Program-made: the position numbers and the translations under genes
In this document: one piece after another, positions 16,862 to 24,839 of the stretch
Layout of the letters: every line of letters begins with the position of its first letter
Numbering within the stretch: position 1 is the stretch's first letter
Notes under the pieces: generated by a model
Seen by the model: the letters and a program-made list of their open reading frames with translations, nothing else
What the model was told of the DNA's origin: nothing
The model's database searches: none
Assembly (NCBI RefSeq): GCF_009928445.1
Contig: NZ_JAABNO010000002.1
Coordinates: 186,001 to 250,000, forward strand
Source of the DNA: Clostridium sp. C8-1-8
Lineage (GTDB): Bacteria > Bacillota > Clostridia > Clostridiales > Clostridiaceae
Direction of reading: 5' to 3'
DNA: 64,000 nt

Positions 16862-17731
16862 ATGGATGAAAAGTATACTAACTTAAAACTTGCAGAACGA
16901 GGAGCTAGAATAAGTATTTTAGCCTATATTGCATTATCAATAGTTAAGGTTGGAGTTGGATACATATCTGGTTCAGAAGCCTTATCTGCTGATGGAATTA
17001 ATAATACCACTGATATAATAGCTTCAGTAGCAGTTCTAATTGGATTAAGGTTGTCAGGAAAGCCAGCAGATGAAGATCACCCTTATGGGCATTTTAGAGC
17101 GGAAACCATAGCATCGTTAGTTGCCTCTCTAATTATGATTGCGGTAGGTTTAAATGTACTTTTTGGTGCAGTTCAGTCAGTCATCCATTTTAAAGCAAAG
17201 GCTCCAGATATGATATCAGCAGTTGTAGGGATATTTTGTGCCGTTGCTATATATTTTGTATACAGATACAACAAACGAATAGCAATAAAGATAAACAGTT
17301 CTGGACTTATGGCTGCAGCCAAGGACAATCTATCTGATGCATGGGTAAGCGTTGGAACTTCTAGTGGGATTATAGCTTCTCAGTTTGGGTTGCCTTGGAT
17401 TGATCCTCTAGCTGCAATAATAGTAGGAATATTGATCATAAAGACTGGATGGGAGATATTTAGCGAGTCCTCTCATAACCTGACAGATGGTTTTAGTCAG
17501 GAACAGTTGAATGATATGACAGAAGGTATAAAAATAATATCAGGAGTTGATAAGGTAAAGCAAATACGAGCTCGTATTCTTGGAAATAATATACTCTTAG
17601 ATGTTACTGTAGCTGTAGATTCAACATTGAATGTAGTGGAAGCTCATAACATTACGGAAGAAATAGAGAAGAATTTGAAGAAAAACTTTAACATTACCGA
17701 AGCTATGATCCATGTAGAGCCAAGCGATTAG
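16862..17731 (+). CDS. Cation diffusion facilitator, probable Mn2+ exporter
   Basis: A 289-residue CDF transporter with six membrane helices and a C-terminal cytosolic domain (~205-289). Helix 2 carries SADGINNTTDI, in which Asn-x3-Asp takes the metal-site position, and helix 5 carries DNLSDAW (Asp-x3-Asp). Absence of His at the helix 2 site and presence of Asn/Asp are features of Mn-type CDFs such as MneP/MntE rather than Zn exporters, which use His-x3-Asp. The yybP-ykoY riboswitch in its leader independently points to manganese. It exports metal from the cytoplasm using the proton gradient. The ATG at 16862 follows a GGAG box (AAGGAG). Confidence 0.9.
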   Translation: MDEKYTNLKLAERGARISILAYIALSIVKVGVGYISGSEALSADGINNTTDIIASVAVLIGLRLSGKPADEDHPYGHFRAETIASLVASLIMIAVGLNVLFGAVQSVIHFKAKAPDMISAVVGIFCAVAIYFVYRYNKRIAIKINSSGLMAAAKDNLSDAWVSVGTSSGIIASQFGLPWIDPLAAIIVGILIIKTGWEIFSESSHNLTDGFSQEQLNDMTEGIKIISGVDKVKQIRARILGNNILLDVTVAVDSTLNVVEAHNITEEIEKNLKKNFNITEAMIHVEPSD

Positions 17732-17755
17732 CATAGATATAATTGAATAAAGAAC

Positions 17756-17801
17756 AATCCCTTATAGATAGAGTTTTATACTTATGCTATAAGGGATTTT
17801 A
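17756..17801. terminator. Terminator between convergent cdf and nhaA genes
   Basis: AATCCCTTATAG pairs with CTATAAGGGATT and runs into TTTTAAT. It lies after the CDF gene; the A-rich opposite side makes it poorer for nhaA. Confidence 0.82.
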
Positions 17802-17845
17802 ATATTTCTATATTAAATGTTTTGGATAATATAATACTAGCTAAA

Positions 17846-19054
17846 TTAGTCTATTACAGCTTCTTCAGGTGATGCTTTTGTAAGATTAAAAATTAACAAT
17901 CCCAATATTGCAGATAGAAGGGAAGCTACCATTATACTTATTTTTGCTGTAGAAAGTATGGTCTCATCTGAGAAGGATAAAGATGAAACAAAGATTGACA
18001 TGGTAAATCCAATACCACCAAGAATGCTGGCACCATACAAATGCTTTTTATTTACTCCAGTAGGCAGCTCAGCAATCTTTAACTTAACAAGTAGAGCTGA
18101 TATGCCGAAAATTCCTAGTTGCTTTCCTAAGAAAAGTCCAAGGATAATTCCTATACTTACTGGGGTTGACATTATTGTAGAAATACTGTTTGTACTTATT
18201 GCTACTCCAGCGTTTGCCAATGCGAATAAAGGCATTATTAAGTAGGAAGACCATGGAGAAATAGCTTTTTCAAGCTTATTTAGCATTGAATTTTCAAATT
18301 CCTCTTCATCCTTTGAGCCAGGTATTGTCATACCTAATAATACGCCAGCAAAGGTAGAATGTATGCCAGACTTATGTACTGTAAACCATAATATAAATCC
18401 CAGTATTATAAAGACTGCTGGAGATTTAACCTTTAGTCTATTAGCTAAAACAAGTAAGCAAACTATAACTGCACTTATTAGTAAATAAAGCCAAGAAAGT
18501 TCACTACTATAGAATAATGCAATAACTATTATGGCACCTAAATCATCAACGATAGCTAGTGCAGTAAGAAAAACAACAATTCCTTTGGGAGCTTTCTTGC
18601 CAACTAAAGATATTATGCCTAGGGCAAAGGCAATATCTGTTGCCATAGGAACGCCAAAACCATGTATAGTTGGCTGATTATAGTTGCTTATAGCATATAT
18701 AATAGAAGGTACAATCATTCCTGCAATAGCAGCAGCTATTGGTAATATAGTGGTTTTTATTGATTTCAGTTCTCCTATTAAGAGTTCTTTCTTAATTTCC
18801 ATTCCAACCACAAAGAAAAATATAGCCATCAATCCGTCATTAATCCAGTGTCCTATTGACATTGAAATAGAAGCATCTTTATATCCGATTGCTAAACTAT
18901 TATGAAGAAATTCATTATAAGATGGTCCAAATTCAGAGTTTACTGCCAAGATTGCAATAATAGAGCAGGCGAGCAATAGTATTCCACTGGAAGCCTCATT
19001 TTTAAAAAAGTTAAGGAAAAAGTTGTAGTTCTTGTCTTTTAGTGTGTTTTGCAT
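17846..19054 (-). CDS. nhaA: Na+/H+ antiporter NhaA
   Basis: A 402-residue inner-membrane antiporter with about 12 helices. The family landmarks are present: NDGLMAIFFFVVGMEIKKE near the N-terminus, VPMATDIAFALGI, and ALAIVDDLGAIIVIA with the adjacent Asp pair that binds and carries the ion. It exchanges internal Na+ (or Li+) for external H+, giving salt and alkali tolerance. The ATG follows GAAAGGA. The leader of about 265 nt holds a structured region with its own terminator, so control by an ion-sensing RNA is likely. Length is normal for the family. Confidence 0.95.
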   Translation of the reverse strand: MQNTLKDKNYNFFLNFFKNEASSGILLLACSIIAILAVNSEFGPSYNEFLHNSLAIGYKDASISMSIGHWINDGLMAIFFFVVGMEIKKELLIGELKSIKTTILPIAAAIAGMIVPSIIYAISNYNQPTIHGFGVPMATDIAFALGIISLVGKKAPKGIVVFLTALAIVDDLGAIIVIALFYSSELSWLYLLISAVIVCLLVLANRLKVKSPAVFIILGFILWFTVHKSGIHSTFAGVLLGMTIPGSKDEEEFENSMLNKLEKAISPWSSYLIMPLFALANAGVAISTNSISTIMSTPVSIGIILGLFLGKQLGIFGISALLVKLKIAELPTGVNKKHLYGASILGGIGFTMSIFVSSLSFSDETILSTAKISIMVASLLSAILGLLIFNLTKASPEEAVID

Positions 19055-19213
19055 ATTGTATATCCTTTCTCTGTAGTTAATAAAATATAAAGCTCAACTT
19101 ATTTTGTTACTTAACTTATATCCAGTAATTTGATATCTCGCTGGGATAATAAAGTCTAATAAGTCATATAACTGTTCATAGTTTTTCTAATAGTTAAAAA
19201 AATATTGCAAAAT

Positions 19214-19310
19214 AAAAAGATGGGAATGCCTTGAAAAAGCTTCCCACCCCAGAAACCAAATTGCTTGAAAGTAAATTATTCAATTTACCCAACCGTAACT
19301 AGTATTATTT
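19214..19310 (-). ncRNA. Candidate ion-responsive riboswitch in the nhaA leader
   Basis: On the minus strand the leader contains GGTTGGGTAAATT, whose GTAAATT pairs with AATTTAC, then a Gly-rich run TCTGGGGTGGGAAGC, and finally an intrinsic terminator (19214-19245: GGGAAGC with GCATTCCC, then TCTTTTT) about 160 nt before the start codon. A premature terminator behind a structured element and ahead of nhaA is the layout of a transcriptional riboswitch. Known RNAs ahead of nhaA-type genes include the nhaA-I/II (Li+) and DUF1646 (Na+) motifs; I could not match this one to a consensus with certainty. Confidence 0.55.
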
Positions 19311-19327
19311 ACTTTATATTAAGATAT

Positions 19328-19356
19328 ACTATATCACATATTCTGTGGTTTGACAA
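19328..19356 (-). promoter_or_regulatory. Promoter of nhaA
   Basis: On the minus strand TTGTCA (19356-19351), a 17-bp spacer and TATAGT (19333-19328). It predicts a long leader that includes the structured element. Confidence 0.75.
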
Positions 19357-19530
19357 TATTCCAATATCACTTTTATGAAATAGAGCTATTAGATTTAAAT
19401 ATATGAATGGTATTATTTTATTCTTTAGACAAATGTAATTCAGCTAAGATAGTGTGTTATAAATTTAATTAATAATAAAATATGAAAAAAAAGTTCATAT
19501 AAGATTTGCTTTGTTGATAATAAGTATTAT

Positions 19531-19559
19531 TTGACAATTAAATATTAATCAATTATTAT
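19531..19559 (+). promoter_or_regulatory. Promoter of the mevalonate-kinase operon
   Basis: TTGACA (19531-19536), a 17-bp spacer and TATTAT (19554-19559), about 85 bases before the start codon of the first gene. Confidence 0.7.
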
Positions 19560-19651
19560 TATCAATGGATATAAATTTTCGATGAAAAATATCCCAAAGT
19601 TTAGAGGGAGATTATTAAATTTTTACGGTGAACAATAAAGGATGGTTATAT

Positions 19652-20611
19652 ATGAATACAAATTCTACTAAATCAGCTGTGGGGGAAGCACATAGTAAGT
19701 TGATTCTAGTTGGGGAACATGCAGTTGTTTATGGCAAGCCAGCAATAGCAATTCCTTTTCCGCTTAAGGTTAAGGCAGTGACTAGCAGTTATTCTGGAAA
19801 AATTATGCTTGAATCTGCTATTTATAGTGGAGCTATAGAAAATATACCAATGAAGATGCAGGGGCTATCAGCCTGTATAAAGGAAACTTTAAAAAAGTTA
19901 AACAAATCTTGGTATGGATTAAAAATATTAATAGATTCGGAAGTGCCTTCAGGTCGTGGATTAGGGTCAAGCGCCGCAGTTGCTATAGCCATTGTAAGAA
20001 GTTTATTTTCTTTTTTTGAGGAAGAGCTTTCAGATGAAGAGTTGTTTCGTCTAGTTCAAATTTCTGAGAGATATGCACATGGAAAACCAAGTGGAATTGA
20101 TACCGCTTCAGAAATATGTGAATGTCCTATTTGGTTTGAAAAGGGAAAGGATATATTTCCTATTAAAAGTGGAAAAGAATTATTTATAGTGGTGGCAGAT
20201 ACTGGAAGGGTAGGGGATACTCATACAGCTGTAGGTAATGTAAAAAAGAAGTATGATTTGGAGCCTCTAAAAGTACAAAAGTCATTGAATGAGATAGGTA
20301 AAGTCGTAGATTCTGCAAGGAGTTCTATTATTGACGGAGAGATTAACTCACTTGGAAGACTACTATATAGTAATCATAAGGAACTTATAAACTTAGGAGT
20401 TAGTGATGATCAATTAGATCTATTGGTTGAGGCTGCTATGAAGGCAGGTGCTTTGGGAGCAAAATTAACTGGTGGAGGTCTAGGGGGATGTATGATAGCT
20501 CTAGCCAGTAGTTTAGAAAAGGCTAGATTAATTTCGTCAGAGCTTATTAAAGCTGGTGCATTTAAAAGCTGGTATTTTTCAAGTAATGATAACAGTCTTT
20601 ATGTACCATAA
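19652..20611 (+). CDS. mvk: Mevalonate kinase
   Basis: A 319-residue GHMP kinase that phosphorylates mevalonate with ATP. It opens EAHSKLILVGEHAVVYGKPA, the substrate-binding start shared by mevalonate kinases. The ATP loop is VPSGRGLGSSAAVAIA (~98-113), followed by the KPSGIDTAS segment with the catalytic Asp, and the GHMP C-terminal motif AKLTGGGLGGCMIAL. The ATG at 19652 is 9 bases after AAAGGA; a GTG at 19628 lacks a ribosome binding site. It is first of five genes that encode the three steps from mevalonate to isopentenyl diphosphate plus two membrane proteins. This pathway is uncommon in Clostridium, which normally uses the MEP route. Confidence 0.93.
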   Translation: MNTNSTKSAVGEAHSKLILVGEHAVVYGKPAIAIPFPLKVKAVTSSYSGKIMLESAIYSGAIENIPMKMQGLSACIKETLKKLNKSWYGLKILIDSEVPSGRGLGSSAAVAIAIVRSLFSFFEEELSDEELFRLVQISERYAHGKPSGIDTASEICECPIWFEKGKDIFPIKSGKELFIVVADTGRVGDTHTAVGNVKKKYDLEPLKVQKSLNEIGKVVDSARSSIIDGEINSLGRLLYSNHKELINLGVSDDQLDLLVEAAMKAGALGAKLTGGGLGGCMIALASSLEKARLISSELIKAGAFKSWYFSSNDNSLYVP

Positions 20612-20633
20612 CTAAGAAATAGGAGGGAGTCAA

Positions 20634-21608
20634 GTGAAAGCTACAGCGAAGGCAAACACTAATATAGCGCTTATTAAATACTGGGGAAAGCGTGACGAAC
20701 AGTTATTTTTACCTATGAATAGCAGTTTATCAGTAACTCTAGATAGATTCTATACCATCACAACTGTTGAGTTCAGTGGGAGCTTTGATAAGGATACTTT
20801 CTTTCTAGATAATGTGATTGCTAGTGATAAGGAATTAGAGAAGGTATCAAAGTTTCTTGATAAAGTAAGAATTGCTGCAGGAGTAACATATCGTGCGTTA
20901 GTTTCTTCTGAGAATAAAGTACCTACAGCAGCAGGTTTTGCATCTTCAGCTTCAGGCTTTGCTGCACTGGCTGCCGCAGCTGCAAAAGCACTTCAAATGA
21001 ATTTAAGTGGAAAAGAGTTATCTGTTTTAGCTCGTCAAGGTTCTGGATCTGCTTGTAGATCTATATATGGTGGATTCGTTGAATGGCATAAAGGAATAGA
21101 AGCTGACGGAAGGGATTCTTATGCCAGCCAGCTATTGGATGAAAATTCATGGAATATTAGTATTCTTTCAGTTTTAGTAGCTTCAGAACAAAAGAATGTA
21201 TCTAGCAGAGATGGAATGAGGCAAACAGTATTAACTTCACCTTTTTACAAGGGCTGGCTAGATACCATTGAGGGAGATTTAAGTACTTTAAAAGATGCTA
21301 TAGGGGATAGAGATTTTGATAGCTTAGGTAAGGTGATGGAGTCAAATGCATTGAAGATGCATGGTACTATGCTTGGAGCTGAGCCTCCAATCTTATATTG
21401 GCAAAGCGGAACTATGGATGTGATACATCATATTCAACTTCTTAGGAGGTCAGGTATTCCGGTTTATTTTACTATTGATGCTGGTCCAAATGTAAAGGTA
21501 CTTTGTATGCCGAACCATGAGCAAATAGTATATGAGTCGCTGATAAAGCTTCCAAAAGTTAAAAAGGTTTTTACTTGTCATCCTGGAAAGGGAATCACTT
21601 ACCTATAG
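20634..21608 (+). CDS. mvaD: Diphosphomevalonate decarboxylase
   Basis: A 324-residue GHMP-superfamily enzyme that decarboxylates mevalonate diphosphate to isopentenyl diphosphate using ATP. Hallmarks are the start AKANTNIALIKYWGKRDE, the NSSLSVTLD segment, and the phosphate loop VPTAAGFASSASGFAALA, followed by RQGSGSACRSIYGGFVEW. The GTG start at 20634 follows AGGAGGG, 22 bases after mevalonate kinase. All residues around the conserved Ser/Asp pattern look intact, so the enzyme should be active. Confidence 0.94.
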   Translation: MKATAKANTNIALIKYWGKRDEQLFLPMNSSLSVTLDRFYTITTVEFSGSFDKDTFFLDNVIASDKELEKVSKFLDKVRIAAGVTYRALVSSENKVPTAAGFASSASGFAALAAAAAKALQMNLSGKELSVLARQGSGSACRSIYGGFVEWHKGIEADGRDSYASQLLDENSWNISILSVLVASEQKNVSSRDGMRQTVLTSPFYKGWLDTIEGDLSTLKDAIGDRDFDSLGKVMESNALKMHGTMLGAEPPILYWQSGTMDVIHHIQLLRRSGIPVYFTIDAGPNVKVLCMPNHEQIVYESLIKLPKVKKVFTCHPGKGITYL

Positions 21609-21635
21609 AAATTTAAGATAATAGGAGTTGAGTGA

Positions 21636-21908
21636 ATGAATAACTTAGATAAGGATATGAAAAAATCACCTGAAGGTGACTTAAATAAGAAGAATATTGA
21701 AGTTTGGGAAGATTTGGTTTCTATTAAGGAATTGGTAATATCATTGGTTATATGCTCTTTAGGTGCTTTTGGAGGGTATTTTCTAGCGCCAAAGGAGAGA
21801 CCAAAACAATTATTTTTAGGGTTACTTGGTGCAATAATCGCCTTTGTGATATGCAGTATCATCATAAAACCTAAGAGAGAATTTATAGAAACTAGTCAGG
21901 AGGATTAA
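21636..21908 (+). CDS. Small two-helix membrane protein beside TctA-like permease
   Basis: A 90-residue protein with a charged N-terminus (~1-30) and two hydrophobic segments (about 32-51 and 58-79), ending in a charged tail. It starts at an ATG with a GGAG box (AGGAG), 27 bases after mvaD, and ends one base before the permease ATG. In tripartite tricarboxylate transporters the large permease TctA works with a small membrane subunit TctB of about 150 residues with four helices. This protein is in the right place and of the right kind but much shorter, so a TctB-like partner role is inference. Confidence 0.75.
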   Translation: MNNLDKDMKKSPEGDLNKKNIEVWEDLVSIKELVISLVICSLGAFGGYFLAPKERPKQLFLGLLGAIIAFVICSIIIKPKREFIETSQED

Positions 21909-21909
21909 C

Positions 21910-23268
21910 ATGACTACTACATTGATTTTACAGATGATTCTTTCAGCTGTTGTAGCAGCTATTTTATATACAATAATTGGGGCAGCACCTGGTACTGATG
22001 AAACGGCAACAATTGCGCCGGTAACTTTGGTTCTTGTCTTATCAGGTTTACATCCTGCAGTAATTTTATCCTTTTTCATTTCAGCAATTGTAGCAAGTAA
22101 ATTAACAGATGCTATCCCGGTTTCTATAGCAGGAATTCCTGCCGGCGTAATGTCTACTCCTATGATAGAGCATGCAATGGTGCTAAAAAAGTTTGGGCTT
22201 ACAGACACAAGCATTAGGAAAATGGCTTCAGGTTCCATTATTGGTACAATAGTATCAGTTCCTGTGAGCTTACTGTTAGCACAGGCACTAATACCATTTT
22301 CCACTACCATTAAGCAATATGGAGACATAGTATTTTTTGTTGGTGCTATATTCCTAGCTTTGATGAGTAAGAGTAAATGGGTATCACTGGTTTCAATAGT
22401 ACCCTTTGCTTTATTGATACAAGGCCTTCGTCATTTGTATTGGGGGACAGGAGCAGTTCCAAAGGGAACTAATGTATCTACATCTATTTTCTTAGGAATT
22501 ACAATTGGACCTGTTATCTTGACATTGTTTGAGCTTTTAAATAAAAACAAGAGGGATGGTCTCGAAAGATTTGATAAAAAGGCTATATACTTTAAAAAGG
22601 GTGAAGAAATTAAGTCTGTTCCTAACCCATTTAAGATATTAACTAAAAAAGAAACTGCTTATAGTGCTTTGACATCTATAATTGGATCACTAACCTTTAT
22701 TTTAAGTCCTGTAGGGCTTACTACTTTTTTAGGAGAGCTGTTTTCTAGTCGTACAAAGGATCCGGTAGAAAAAGCATCTCTAGCTATTTCCTGTATGGAA
22801 GCTTTGGCCCATGCAACATATATTTCAGGAACCTTGATTCCGCTTATTGCGCTAGGTATTCCTTTGTCACCAATGGCACTAGGTCCTGCAAACCCATTAT
22901 TCAATGCTCCTCCAGTATACACATTGAAGAACAATATGCATCACTTATTAAGTAATTCAGATTTTATATGGGCTACTATAATTGGAGCGGTTGTAGCATT
23001 ATGTATCACTTATTATGTTACAGTTAAATATTCACAACAAATTTGTGCTTTTGTATTTAAGAAGATTCCACACGAAGCCATGCTTGGTCTATTCTTTAGC
23101 TTAGTTATATTACTTGCTTACATGGATGCAGGTTTAATTAATGTTGGAGGTGTTCTTCTTATAGGAATAGTTGGTGGAGTATTGTATCGTCTAGGAGTTA
23201 ACTATGGCGTTCAGTTTATGATATTATACTCAGCACCATGGATAGTTACAAAACTGGCTGGTCTATAA
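21910..23268 (+). CDS. TctA-like carboxylate permease inside the mevalonate operon
   Basis: A 452-residue polytopic membrane protein. Two similar halves carry the family features: IIGAAPGTDETATIAP near residue 20, then LTDAIPVSIAGIPAGVMSTP, and in the second half PLIALGIPLSPMALGPANPL. This resembles the tripartite tricarboxylate transporter permease TctA (PF01970), though somewhat short and divergent. Such permeases move carboxylates such as citrate, usually with a TctB subunit and a TctC binding protein; no TctC is here. Its place between mvaD and phosphomevalonate kinase, with one-base spacing to the small membrane protein, suggests that it imports mevalonate or a related carboxylate (inference). 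Confidence 0.8.
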   Translation: MTTTLILQMILSAVVAAILYTIIGAAPGTDETATIAPVTLVLVLSGLHPAVILSFFISAIVASKLTDAIPVSIAGIPAGVMSTPMIEHAMVLKKFGLTDTSIRKMASGSIIGTIVSVPVSLLLAQALIPFSTTIKQYGDIVFFVGAIFLALMSKSKWVSLVSIVPFALLIQGLRHLYWGTGAVPKGTNVSTSIFLGITIGPVILTLFELLNKNKRDGLERFDKKAIYFKKGEEIKSVPNPFKILTKKETAYSALTSIIGSLTFILSPVGLTTFLGELFSSRTKDPVEKASLAISCMEALAHATYISGTLIPLIALGIPLSPMALGPANPLFNAPPVYTLKNNMHHLLSNSDFIWATIIGAVVALCITYYVTVKYSQQICAFVFKKIPHEAMLGLFFSLVILLAYMDAGLINVGGVLLIGIVGGVLYRLGVNYGVQFMILYSAPWIVTKLAGL

Positions 23269-23329
23269 AACTTGCTTAAATATATGAAAATTAGGTTTAT
23301 AAATTTTGAAGTTTGAAGGGAGGAAGTCT

Positions 23330-24442
23330 ATGCAGTATTCAAGCTATAATGTGAAAGTACCAGGAAAATTAATGATTGCAGGTGAGTATGCCGTCTTAGA
23401 GCCTAATCAAAAGGCTATTGTAGTAGCAGTAAATCGTTATGTCAATATTCATATTGAACCTTCTAAAAAGAATGAACTGTTTCTTCCTCAACTTGGTTTA
23501 GAGAATATTGCTTGGGAAATAATTGATGGAAAGGTTAAGTTTAGTGAGGAAAACACTAGATTAAACTTTATTGAAAATTCTATTGCTGTAGCCAATCAAT
23601 ATTTAAAAGAAAACTTCATAGAAATACGTCCTTTTAGATTATTGGTTAATAGTGAGCTTGACGATACTACAACTGGAGAAAAGTACGGTCTAGGATCAAG
23701 TGCTGCAATTGTGGTTTCAGTTATTTCAGCTATATTGAGTATTCATTGGATTAGTAAAGATAAGCCTTCCTTGGAACAGATTTTTAAACTTTCTGCTATA
23801 GCTCATTTAAGAACTCAAAAGAGTGGCTCAGGAGCTGATATTGCGGCATCTGTTTATGGTGGGTGGCTAGAGTATTCATCTTTTAGAACTCAATGGGTGA
23901 TAGATGAATTACATCAAGATAAAAAGATAATAGATATAATAAATCAGAAGTGGCCTAACTTATCAATAAAGAAGCTTTTACCACCACCAGAACTTAAATT
24001 GGCGGTGGGGTGGACAAAGTCTCCTATATCAACGGCACCTATGATTAAGAGTGTTCAAAATTTTAAACAGCATAATACAGATGAATACAACTACTTTTTA
24101 GCAGAAAGTTTTAATGCTGTTGAAGCAATGATAGATGGGTTCGAGAGAAAAGATTGCAAAAAAGCAATAAAAAGTCTTTATAAAAACAGAAAAGCACTGC
24201 AAGGCTTAGAAGAAGCTTCTAAGATAACTATTGAAACTGAAACTCTGAAAAGATTATGCTTAATTGCTGAAAGGTTTGGTAGCGGAAAGTCCTCTGGAGC
24301 TGGTGGAGGAGATTGTGGTATTGCTTTTTTAGCAGGAGATAATAATAAAAAGGAACTTTATGAAGCTTGGAAGGATAATGATATAAAGCCTCTGGATTTA
24401 GAAGTCGTAAAAGTTGGAGTTACTGCAGAAAGCATAAGGTAA
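23330..24442 (+). CDS. mvaK2: Phosphomevalonate kinase
   Basis: A 370-residue GHMP kinase that converts phosphomevalonate to mevalonate diphosphate. It begins VKVPGKLMIAGEYAVLEP, the usual start for bacterial phosphomevalonate kinases. The ATP loop is EKYGLGSSAAIVVSVI (~123-138), followed by QKSGSGADIAASVYGG and the C-terminal GSGKSSGAGGGDCGIAF. The ATG at 23330 follows GGGAGG; the frame extends to TTG 23306 without support. It is the last gene of the operon, completing the three enzymes needed to turn mevalonate into isopentenyl diphosphate. Neither HMG-CoA synthase, HMG-CoA reductase nor IPP isomerase is present in the window. Confidence 0.93.
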   Translation: MQYSSYNVKVPGKLMIAGEYAVLEPNQKAIVVAVNRYVNIHIEPSKKNELFLPQLGLENIAWEIIDGKVKFSEENTRLNFIENSIAVANQYLKENFIEIRPFRLLVNSELDDTTTGEKYGLGSSAAIVVSVISAILSIHWISKDKPSLEQIFKLSAIAHLRTQKSGSGADIAASVYGGWLEYSSFRTQWVIDELHQDKKIIDIINQKWPNLSIKKLLPPPELKLAVGWTKSPISTAPMIKSVQNFKQHNTDEYNYFLAESFNAVEAMIDGFERKDCKKAIKSLYKNRKALQGLEEASKITIETETLKRLCLIAERFGSGKSSGAGGGDCGIAFLAGDNNKKELYEAWKDNDIKPLDLEVVKVGVTAESIR

Positions 24443-24470
24443 TATTCTTAAAATAGAATTAAAACTAATT

Positions 24471-24496
24471 GAGAACCCCACCATATTGGGGTTCTT
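24471..24496 (+). terminator. Terminator of the mevalonate operon
   Basis: GAGAACCCC pairs with GGGGTTCTT around a 7-nt loop, followed by a T-rich run that leads into repeat copy B. Confidence 0.85.
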
Positions 24497-24660
24497 TCTT
24501 ACTGTTAGGAGCAGTTATAAAACTTTTTGTTAGCTAACCTAAAAATATTACTGGTTTAGAACGGCTTTTTAGTATAGACAGTAAAAAAGAAATATTATTC
24601 TGGTACCAGAGTTTTTTCAAATATAGTCAGAAAATGCAGGTGTGCAAAAATCACACTGAG
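24497..24660 (+). repeat. Intergenic repeat family, copy B (full length)
   Basis: It starts TTACTGTTAGGAGCAG, contains GTTAGCTAACCTAAAAAT, reaches TAGACAGTAAAAAAG (the end inverted relative to the start), and continues with the second half CAGAAAATGCAGGTGTGCAA and CACACTGAG. Unlike copies C-E, the final hairpin looks decayed. Confidence 0.75.
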
Positions 24661-24769
24661 CAATGTAAATAGAGTTAATTTGGAATTGAATTATGATTTG
24701 TGGATTCTAGCTACATAAAAGTATTTATATGGTATTTAAGTGAGCTGAAAATTAAATTAAATAAAAATA

Positions 24770-24797
24770 TAAAGAAAAACATGTTTACATACGATTA
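24770..24797 (+). promoter_or_regulatory. Possible sigma-D (flagellar-type) promoter of the chemoreceptor
   Basis: TAAA (24770-24773), 16 bases, then TACGATTA (24790-24797). The sigma-D consensus is TAAA-N15-GCCGATAT; only the CGAT core fits and the spacer is one base long. The chemotaxis context makes it worth noting. A sigma-A alternative cannot be excluded because TATAAT follows at about 24800. Confidence 0.35.
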
Positions 24798-24839
24798 ATA
24801 TAATAGAAACTTGTCGAATAGTGTTGAAGGGAGATTTAT

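Noticed and set aside
19570-19595. CodY-like box (AAATTTTC/GAAAAAT) before the mevalonate operon
   Set aside because: The half-sites are spaced two bases too far apart for the 15-bp CodY consensus.
21822-22328. 168-codon minus-strand ORF antisense to the TctA-like permease
   Set aside because: Shadow of the permease; the permease and its small partner have ribosome binding sites and family motifs.
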